A DNA stretch of 64,000 bases from Streptomyces sp. NBC_01235 (GTDB lineage: Bacteria > Actinomycetota > Actinomycetes > Streptomycetales > Streptomycetaceae): contig NZ_CP108513.1 in the NCBI RefSeq assembly GCF_035989285.1, positions 10,478,001 to 10,542,000 of the forward strand, written 5' to 3'. The notes beneath the pieces were generated by a model, which worked only from the letters and a program-made list of their open reading frames with translations, was not told the origin of the DNA and searched no databases. Positions 52,730 to 64,000 of the stretch are shown piece by piece. The position numbers were made by a program, and so were the translations under genes. The stretch's first letter is position 1; each line of letters starts with the position of its first letter.

Positions 52730-54370
52730 CTACTTCCCCTGGCCCGAGGCGGGCGTGCCCGGGCGGACGAGGTGCTCGCCCAGGACGAGGAAGTCGAGCC
52801 CGAGGTTCCTGAAGGTGCGTACCGCGTCGGCGGCGGTGTCGACGATGGGTTCCGCCCGCCCGTTGAACGAGGTGTTGACCAGGACCGGTGCTTCTCCGAG
52901 CGTGTGCAGACGCGTGAGGAGGCTCTCCACGACCGGTGCCTGACCCGGGACGATCACCTGGGGCCGGGTGGTGCCGTCGACCGGGTGGGTCGCCGCCGAC
53001 ATGACCTCGCGCGCGTGCCCGGACACCACGGCGCTGCCGACCATGTAGCGCTCCCGAAGGCCCTGACTCGGCCACAGCGTGGGGGCGAACGCGGCCAGGG
53101 TCACCGGGGCGAGCGGCCGCCACTGCTCACGGTTCTTGAGTGTGTTGATCCGGTTCCGTACGTTGGACGGCTGCGGGACCGCCACGATCGACCGGTGGCC
53201 CAGCGCCCGGGGACCGATCTCCGCCCGGCCCTGTGCCACGGCACCGATCGCACCGGTGAGCAACAGGTCGGTCACGGCCTCGGGCGAGAAGTCCGACACC
53301 TGGAACCCGGCGTCCCTCAGTCCGTCGAGTTCGGCGTCACCCGTACCCAAGTCCCTGCCCAGGTAAGGTGATTGAAGGAGCTCCACCTTCTTCGGCGGGC
53401 AGACGAACCACGCCGCTCCGAGGGAGACACCGGCGTCGTGCGGGAACGGCGGAACGTAGGTGGGGTCGGGAAGCTTGCCGTTCGCCACGCAGTTCAGGGC
53501 GACGCCGCCCGAGAGGCAGACCTGGTCCGTGCCGCTCAGACAGACGGTCTCGGCATAGAGAGCCCGGAAGTTCTCCTCGACGGTGCGCTGAGCGCTCGCC
53601 GCGATCCGTACGGCCACCGCATCGCGGTCGAGGTGCTCCGTCGGCTGCGTCACCTGGCCGAACCGGTCACCGAAATAGCCCATCCACGAGTCGGTGAGCA
53701 CCTCGTACGGCACGTCGGGCTCATGCTCGAAGGGCGGTTTGCTCTTCCAGCCGCCGTCGCCGATCAGATCTCCCATCGGCAGGAGGGCGGACTCCGAGCC
53801 CTGCCCGTACGGGGCCAGCCCCATGGTCTTGCCGGCGCCGTAGGTGCCGAAGCCCAGTACCCGGCTCGCCGCCTCGTACATGGACCCCAAGGAGTAGCCG
53901 CGCGGCCAGCGGCGCTTGAGGCTCAGGCCGGAGGCGCGGTCACCGGCGAAGATCGAAACGGATTCCAGTTCGCCGCTGCCGTCGACGACGAGGACGCCGG
54001 CCTTGTCGAAACCCGAGGCGTAGAACGACGAGACGGCGTGCGCCAGATGGTGCTCGACGAAGACGAGTTCGGGGGCCGGCCCCGTGGCGGCTTCCGGACC
54101 GAAGAGCGCGGCGTACATCTCCTGGCGTTCGGAGTCGTGCCAGGTGCGGTAGCGAGGCATGTCCCAGCCCATGGCGACGGCATCGAGATCGCGCCAGGAG
54201 ATTCCGGCCACCTCGAGGCAGTACCGCGCGGCCTGCCCCGGGAAGCTGCCTTCGGCGTGTTTGACGCGTGTGAAGCGCTCTTCCTCGGCGAAGGCCCAAA
54301 TGGTGCCATCGCCGTCCACGAGCACGGCAGCGGTGTCGTGTCGATTCCAGTTGACGCCCAGGACCCACAT
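52730..54370 (-). CDS. O-carbamoyltransferase, NodU/CmcH family
   Basis: A 546-residue enzyme. The ATG at 54370 has GGAGGTG upstream and the conserved start MWVLGVNWNRHDTAAVLVDG. The Kae1-like N-terminal domain has the metal-binding HHLAHA motif and VLVVDGSGE. The C-terminal YrdC-related domain contains AEIGPRALGHRSI and VLVNTSFN. Members such as CmcH and TobZ transfer a carbamoyl group from carbamoyl phosphate via carbamoyladenylate to a hydroxyl. Here the acceptor is probably a hydroxyl of the polyketide. It is the first gene of the minus-strand operon and divergent from the ATP-grasp/PKS operon. Confidence 0.9.
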   Translation of the reverse strand: MWVLGVNWNRHDTAAVLVDGDGTIWAFAEEERFTRVKHAEGSFPGQAARYCLEVAGISWRDLDAVAMGWDMPRYRTWHDSERQEMYAALFGPEAATGPAPELVFVEHHLAHAVSSFYASGFDKAGVLVVDGSGELESVSIFAGDRASGLSLKRRWPRGYSLGSMYEAASRVLGFGTYGAGKTMGLAPYGQGSESALLPMGDLIGDGGWKSKPPFEHEPDVPYEVLTDSWMGYFGDRFGQVTQPTEHLDRDAVAVRIAASAQRTVEENFRALYAETVCLSGTDQVCLSGGVALNCVANGKLPDPTYVPPFPHDAGVSLGAAWFVCPPKKVELLQSPYLGRDLGTGDAELDGLRDAGFQVSDFSPEAVTDLLLTGAIGAVAQGRAEIGPRALGHRSIVAVPQPSNVRNRINTLKNREQWRPLAPVTLAAFAPTLWPSQGLRERYMVGSAVVSGHAREVMSAATHPVDGTTRPQVIVPGQAPVVESLLTRLHTLGEAPVLVNTSFNGRAEPIVDTAADAVRTFRNLGLDFLVLGEHLVRPGTPASGQGK

Positions 54371-54696
54371 GTGAGTTGCACCTCCGTTGCTGGGTTGCCG
54401 GCCGCCGAGTGCCAGAGGCCCGGAGCGGCAGCAGTTCTGATGGACAGCGGTCGCAGACCGCGGACATACGGCAGTGGTGAGTGCACGTAGGTATGTTGGG
54501 TCGGCGCGCATGACAGGCATGGGAACAGTCGCCGAGAGCCCATCTCACGGAACGGAACGCTGAGGACGCCTCTGGTCCGTCGGGGGTTGGTTCCATGATC
54601 CGCGGCTTATGAAATCCGACAGGTCACCGGCGTGCAACCACCTGTGGTGATCGTCACATCAGGGCCGCCGTGAGGCTGACTGGTAGTCAATTAACT

Positions 54697-54738
54697 GTGC
54701 ACTCCTGGAGGTTGACGGTGCACTCCTGGAGCTGGACG
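54697..54738 (+). repeat. 21-bp direct repeat pair in the PKS operon promoter region
   Basis: GTGCACTCCTGGAGGTTGACG at 54697-54717 is followed immediately by a copy with two mismatches at 54718-54738. The unit contains TTGACG at 54712-54717, a possible -35 element, about 90 bp before the ATP-grasp start. The 433-bp divergent region 54371-54803 has no gene. Direct repeats at two helical turns over a -35 region resemble SARP-type activator sites; this is inference. Confidence 0.7.
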
Positions 54739-54803
54739 TTGCCTGCGGTCGGTTGCGATCTTGATCAATCGTCGGATGACTCGAATGACCGGAGGCGCGC
54801 GCG

Positions 54804-56111
54804 GTGGCCAGCAAAGAACATGTGGTGCATGTCGGGTTCGCCGATCAGGACGCGGCCGTGATCGACTTCGAGAAGTACGACGTGACGCTTCTCCTGGACG
54901 CTTTCGCGGCTTCACGCCTTCCGGAGGACGTGCGTCGGCGCTTCGCGCGCGTCGGCATCCTGGCGTTGCCCCGCCGAGTCGACCTGGACGACTACGACCG
55001 AGCGTCGGAGCAGATGATCGCGCTGGTCAGGGAGTTCTCGCGGGACCTGGGAGAACCGTCCGCCATCGTGGGCCTCTACGAGAACACCACCCTGCCCGCG
55101 GCCCGGCTCCGAGAGGAGTTCGGCCTGCCCGGCACGGACGTCAGGACGACACTGCTCTTCCGGGACAAGGTCCTGATGAAGCAGGCACTGAACGGCGTGG
55201 TGAGAGTGCCGCGCTACTGGGACGTGGACGCCGCGACACCGACGGCCGAACTGGAGGACATCGCGGCCGGCCTGCCGGGGAAGGTCGTGCTCAAGCCGAG
55301 GAGCCAGGCCGCCAGCTTCGGCATCGAGATCTTCGACAGTGCCGGGGACTTCCTGCGGTACGCGCGTACGGAGGGCATCCGGGACCACTATGAGGTCGAG
55401 GAGTTCGTCGAGGGAGCCGTGTGCCACTTCGACGGCCTGATGCGCGACGGCGAGATCCTCTTCCTCAGCGCCGCCCGCTACCTGGGCAACTGCTTCGATC
55501 TGCAGTACGGCAAGGAGGCCCTGGCCTCGGTCTGCATCGACGATCCTGTGCAGGTACGGCAGATCCACGAGTTCACCGAGCGGGTACTGGGCACTCTGGG
55601 GCTGCGTGACGGGTCGTTCCATCTGGAGGCGTTTCGCACGCCCGACGGTGACCTCGTCTTCCTGGAGGTGGCCAATCGTCTCGGCGGCGGTTACATCAGG
55701 CGCCACTTCCAGGAAGCGTACGGTCTGGACCTGTTGGCCGAGTCGATCGCGGTGTGCATGAACCTGCCGTCGGCCGTGGAGAAGGCCACGACCCACCTCG
55801 ATCTGCGGGCAGCCGGCCGCGGAGTCACCGGCTGGGTGCACCCGGCCCTCCAGGAAGACGCGTTGTGCCAGGTCAAGCGCATCAGGGGCTTGGACGTCTG
55901 CCCCGATTCGGTGATCTATTCCGAGATCCCGGACATCGGCAAGGTGTTCAACCGGGTTCCGGGATTCTTCGTCGGCTCAGGCCTGTTCATTCTGGCGGGT
56001 GAGACCACCGAGTCGATCGAGCGGGACGCGCTCGGCATCATCGAGTCCTACGGGATCGAAGTCCAGCTGCTCGACGGGTCCGCGGTACTGACCGGCCCGG
56101 CGGACCGCTAG
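54804..56111 (+). CDS. ATP-grasp ligase
   Basis: 435 residues, from a GTG with GGAGG 7 bases upstream. The central ATP-grasp fold is clear: LFRDKVLMKQALNGVVRVPR, the ATP-binding KVVLKPRSQAASFGIEIFDS, VEEFVEGAVCHFDGL, and the metal-binding SFHLEAFRTPDGDLVFLEVA then NRLGGGYI. This is the layout of carboxylate-amine ligases related to BacD-type L-amino-acid ligases. It heads the operon containing AT, ACP, amidotransferase and PKS. It could ligate an amino acid or ammonia to a carboxylate precursor or product; the substrate is not evident. Confidence 0.85.
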   Translation: MASKEHVVHVGFADQDAAVIDFEKYDVTLLLDAFAASRLPEDVRRRFARVGILALPRRVDLDDYDRASEQMIALVREFSRDLGEPSAIVGLYENTTLPAARLREEFGLPGTDVRTTLLFRDKVLMKQALNGVVRVPRYWDVDAATPTAELEDIAAGLPGKVVLKPRSQAASFGIEIFDSAGDFLRYARTEGIRDHYEVEEFVEGAVCHFDGLMRDGEILFLSAARYLGNCFDLQYGKEALASVCIDDPVQVRQIHEFTERVLGTLGLRDGSFHLEAFRTPDGDLVFLEVANRLGGGYIRRHFQEAYGLDLLAESIAVCMNLPSAVEKATTHLDLRAAGRGVTGWVHPALQEDALCQVKRIRGLDVCPDSVIYSEIPDIGKVFNRVPGFFVGSGLFILAGETTESIERDALGIIESYGIEVQLLDGSAVLTGPADR

Positions 56112-56256
56112 TTCGAAGTCGATCATTGTGCTTTCATGTCCTCGGCGGGTGCGAACGGTTTGTCAGGCACCGTCGCCCCACTTCGCCGATCCCACAACTC
56201 ACGAGACCCCGCGGTCGGCCTGCCATTTTCCTCCCTGTCGAGTTTCAAGAGGAACC

Positions 56257-57105
56257 ATGACCTTCGCACTGATGTTTCCTGGGCAGGGCTCGCAGTTCCG
56301 GGGAATGGGGCAGGACCTTTTCCGGAGCTATCCGGGGCTCACGCAATACGCGTCCGACCTGCTGGGGTACGATCTGGCCGCGCTCTGCCGGGACGATCCC
56401 GATGACCGGCTTTCGAGGACAGAATTCACCCAGCCCGCCCTGTTCACCGTGAACGCGCTCCACTTGTTCGAACGCGAGCGCCGCGAGGAACGCCCCGCCG
56501 ACTACTACCTGGGGCACAGCCTCGGCGAATACAACGCGCTGCTGGCAGCGGGTGTGTTCGACCTGGAAACCGGCCTGCGGATCGTGCGCAGACGTGCCGA
56601 GTTGATGGCTGAGGCGGTCGGCGGCGGGATGACCGCGGTGATGAACGCCCCGGCAGCCCGCCTGACCGAGATCTTCGCGGAGGACGACGTCGAGGGCGTC
56701 GACATCGCGGCCTTCAACACCGACGCCCAGGTGGTGATCGCGGCCTCCGCCCAGGCGCTCGAGGCGGCCCATGCCGTACTCCGTGACAGGGGAGTGAGAT
56801 TCGTTCCCCTGCGGGTCGGCGGTGCCTTCCATTCACGCTACATGGAACCGGTGCGGGCGGAGTTCTCCCGGTTTCTGCAGGGGATCGTCTTCAAGGAGCC
56901 CCGGGCTCCCGTCGTATCGAACGTGACGGCCCGCCCGCACGCGCCCGGTCAAATCCGTGAACGGCTGGCCGAACAACTCGTCGAGCCGGTGCGCTGGACC
57001 GAAAGCATCCGATATCTCATGTCGCTGGAAGACGGCCTGGAGCACCAGGAGATCGGCGGCAAGGATCTTACGCGCATGGTGGCGCACATCAGAGCGGAGG
57101 GCTGA
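56257..57105 (+). CDS. Free-standing malonyl-CoA acyltransferase (trans-AT)
   Basis: 282 residues. The ATG at 56257 has AGAGGAA upstream and begins MTFALMFPGQGSQFRGMG. The catalytic serine is in GHSLGEYNAL (Ser88) and the histidine in GGAFHSRYM (His192). The C-terminal QEIGGKDLTRMV tail is typical of trans-acting ATs. The downstream PKS module contains no AT domain, so this protein is expected to charge its ACPs with malonyl units. It lies 145 bp after the ATP-grasp gene and 4 bp before the ACP gene. Confidence 0.93.
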   Translation: MTFALMFPGQGSQFRGMGQDLFRSYPGLTQYASDLLGYDLAALCRDDPDDRLSRTEFTQPALFTVNALHLFERERREERPADYYLGHSLGEYNALLAAGVFDLETGLRIVRRRAELMAEAVGGGMTAVMNAPAARLTEIFAEDDVEGVDIAAFNTDAQVVIAASAQALEAAHAVLRDRGVRFVPLRVGGAFHSRYMEPVRAEFSRFLQGIVFKEPRAPVVSNVTARPHAPGQIRERLAEQLVEPVRWTESIRYLMSLEDGLEHQEIGGKDLTRMVAHIRAEG

Positions 57106-57109
57106 GGAA

Positions 57110-57361
57110 ATGCTCAGGACAGAGAAGATCAGGCAGTACATGGAAGAGCGGTTCCTGGTCGATTTCGGTGAGGACGTGACCGCGGACACCGATCTCTTCA
57201 AGGCAGGCGTCATGGATTCCTTTGGCTATCTGCAGCTGATGGATTACCTGGAGACCGAGTTCGGTGTGAAGATCGCATCGGACGAGATACTTTCCAACGT
57301 CTTCGTGTCGCTCGCCACGATCGACGCCTTTGTGGCCCACAAAATGGGCGCGGACGTCTAG
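57110..57361 (+). CDS. Discrete acyl carrier protein
   Basis: 83 residues. The ATG at 57110 follows GAGGAA. The phosphopantetheine attachment serine is Ser37 in FKAGVMDSFGYLQLMDYLET; the usual DSL is DSF here. Flanking helices and the acidic C-terminal part fit a stand-alone ACP. Between the AT and AsnB-like genes, it is likely loaded with malonyl by the AT and amidated to malonamyl-ACP by the next enzyme, the starter unit of glutarimide polyketides. Activation would come from the PPTase at 49.4 kb. Confidence 0.92.
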   Translation: MLRTEKIRQYMEERFLVDFGEDVTADTDLFKAGVMDSFGYLQLMDYLETEFGVKIASDEILSNVFVSLATIDAFVAHKMGADV

Positions 57362-57376
57362 GTAGGGGAAACCTGC

Positions 57377-59376
57377 GTGTGTGGAATAGCCGGCTTTGCG
57401 TCGTCCCGCCTTCCTGGTGAGGAGATACCCGGACGCATCGCATCGATGTTGTCGTCAATCCAGCACAGAGGGCCCGACGAGGCCGGCTACTACCTGGACG
57501 ACGGTGTGGCAATGGGGACGGTCCGCTTGGCGATCATCGATCAGGCATCGGGTTCGCAGCCCATGGCGGATCCCGCCGAGCGGTACTGGATCTGCTTCAA
57601 CGGCGAGCTGTACAACCATGTGGAACTCCGGGCCGAACTCAGCGGGTTGGGCAGGCCGTTCCGCACCAAGTCGGACACCGAGGTCGTACTGCAGGCGTGG
57701 ATCCAGTGGGGGCCCGGGTGCTTCGCCCGTTTCAACGGTGCCTTCGCCCTGGCGATTCGTGACACCCGGACCGGGACACTGGTCCTGGCCCGCGACAGAT
57801 ACGGCAAGCGGCCACTCTTCTACGCGGAGCAGGACGGTGCTCTCCTCTTCGCCTCGGAGATGAAGGCGTTCACGGCCTACCCCGGGTTCCGTCACGAGTT
57901 CGACGCGCGGGAACTGGCCTCGGTGTACGCACTGTGGGCTCCGCTGCCCGATCACACCCCGTTCAGGGGCATCAGGCAGGTGCCGATGGGCGGCTTCCTG
58001 ACGATCGCGGGAAGTCGGCGCACCGTAGCGCTGTACGAGGAACTGCGCGTCGACGGCCCCGCGTTCGAGGGCGACGAGAAGGAGGCCGTCGCCTTCGTAC
58101 GGGAGACGCTCCGTAAAAGCGTCGAGGTACGTCTGCGCAGCGATGTCGAGGTGGGCGTGTACCTCAGCGGCGGCCTCGACTCCTCCATCGTGACGAAGCT
58201 GGCGACGGAGCTCTCCGCACATCAGGTACGTACGTTCTCCGTCGAGTTCGAGGAGAAGTCGTTCGACGAGTCGAGCAGCCAGCGGCTGGTGGCGTCCCAT
58301 CTCGGCACCCTGCACTCGTCGCTGCCCGTGTCGCACCGCGACATCGCCGACGCCTTCGTCGACGCGGTGTGGCATGCCGAGGTGCCGGCCTTCCGGACCT
58401 CGTTCGTCCCGATGTACCTGCTGTCCCGGCATGTGCGGGACGCGCGGATCAAGACGGTGCTCAGCGGCGAGGGGGCCGACGAGGCCTTCCTCGGCTACTC
58501 GCTGTTCCGCGAGACGATGCTCCGGGAGTCCTGGAACGACCTGCCGGAGGACGAGCGGATCCGCAGACTGGGCGGTCTCCACCCGGAACTCGCGCACTTC
58601 GGCTCCGCGCGCAAGGCCCATCTCCTTGGACTGTTCCAGCAGTTCAGCACCGAACGCGTGCCCGGACTCTTCTCGCACGAACTGCGTTACCAGAACGGGA
58701 AGTTCGCCACACGTCTGCTCAAGGACCCGGGAGACCCGCTGGAGCCCATACGGGAACTCGTGCGGAACACACCCGGATACGACGGGCTCACCTCCGTGCA
58801 GAAGGCGCAGTGGATCGAGTACAAGACCCTCCTGTCGGGATACCTCCTGGCGACGCAGGGGGAGCGCGCGAGCCTCGCCCACGGCGTCGAGAACCGCTGC
58901 CCCTTCCTGGACCCCGCCGTCGTACGCGCGGCCGCCTCCGTGAACCTCCGCTACGACGACGGATACGACGAGAAGGCGATGCTGAAGAAGGCGTTCTCCG
59001 ATGATCTTCCGCAGTGGACGGTCAACCGGCCCAAACAGCCCTACCGGGCGCCGGGAAGCGCGGTGTTCAAGGACCAGCGCCCCGACTACCTGGAGCTCCT
59101 GCTCTCGGACACCGAGCTCCGCAAGATCGAATGCGTCGACCCCGTCTTCGCCGGAAAGCTCGTCGCGAAGATCATGCGGACGCCGGTCGAGGAGATCAGC
59201 ACCAAAGAGGACCAGGCGTTCGTCTACCTCCTGTCGACCGCGGTCCTCAACCGGCAGTTCGTCCTCGGCGAGGAGAGACACATGGCAGCGGCGGCGCGGA
59301 ACGCGCGGATCGGCCGGATGAACCTGCGCACGGTCGTGGACCACCGGCGCGGCGGTGTCCCGGTCGAGGTGGCCCG

Positions 59377-59380
<4 letters not shown>
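57377..59380 (+). CDS. AsnB-like glutamine-dependent amidotransferase
   Basis: 667 residues. A GTG at 57377 with AGGGGAA upstream gives MCGIAGFASS, where Cys2 is the glutaminase nucleophile after Met removal. The GATase II domain (SIQHRGPDEAGYYL, CFNGELYNHVELRAEL) covers residues 1-220. The synthase domain has the pyrophosphate loop VYLSGGLDSSIV and the KTVLSGEGADEAFLGY motif. In glutarimide pathways such an enzyme amidates malonyl-ACP. It overlaps the PKS start by 4 bases and follows the ACP by 15 bp. Confidence 0.92.

Positions 59381-64000
<4,620 letters not shown>

Overview
The base composition, the dense GC-biased coding and the gene families (ECF sigma factors, LAL-type LuxR regulators, LacI-controlled sugar operons, trans-AT polyketide synthase) point to a Streptomyces or close actinomycete chromosome, probably in accessory rather than core territory. 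No tRNA, rRNA or CRISPR array was found. All functional calls come from reading the translated sequence by eye; no database search was possible.

Layout. (1) 1-6.4 kb: a partial SDR divergent from a TetR gene with a clear palindromic operator, small hypothetical genes, an IS701-like transposase remnant and a large LAL-type LuxR regulator. (2) 6.4-17.5 kb: signalling and surface genes. Two tandem paralogues fuse a cytoplasmic Ser/Thr kinase to an extracellular amino-acid-type solute-binding domain and follow a translationally coupled lipoprotein. Next come small secreted proteins, a winged-helix regulator, and an ECF sigma factor with a membrane partner. (3) 17.5-23.3 kb: an MDR oxidoreductase, a DHA2 exporter divergent from an XRE-cupin regulator, an alpha/beta hydrolase and several decayed gene fragments.

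(4) 23.3-47.3 kb: a plant cell-wall (pectin, rhamnogalacturonan, arabinogalactan) utilisation region. It holds an expansin-like protein, a metalloprotease-like protein, an internally deleted pectate lyase, a GH30-type galactanase, cytoplasmic and secreted GH78 rhamnosidases, a GH43 arabinanase, a GH32-like enzyme, two complete sugar ABC importers lacking their own ATPase, and two LacI regulators. Three palindromic operator types lie in the intergenic spaces. The likely logic is that secreted enzymes release oligosaccharides, the importers take them up, cytoplasmic hydrolases finish degradation, and the LacI proteins sense the sugar.

(5) 47.3-49.4 kb: gene remnants and a divergent mycothiol-reductase-like/MarR pair. 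(6) 49.4-64 kb: the left end of a trans-AT polyketide cluster. A phosphopantetheinyl transferase with a non-standard start, an LLM flavin monooxygenase, an MFS exporter and a NodU/CmcH carbamoyltransferase lie on the minus strand. Opposite is an operon of ATP-grasp ligase, free-standing acyltransferase, ACP, AsnB-like amidotransferase and a PKS beginning KS-DH-KR-ACP-KS. The AT-ACP-amidotransferase-PKS order and the first module match the glutarimide polyketide family (cycloheximide, iso-migrastatin, lactimidomycin). The carbamoyltransferase and ATP-grasp enzyme suggest a product decorated beyond those known to me. The cluster runs off the right edge.
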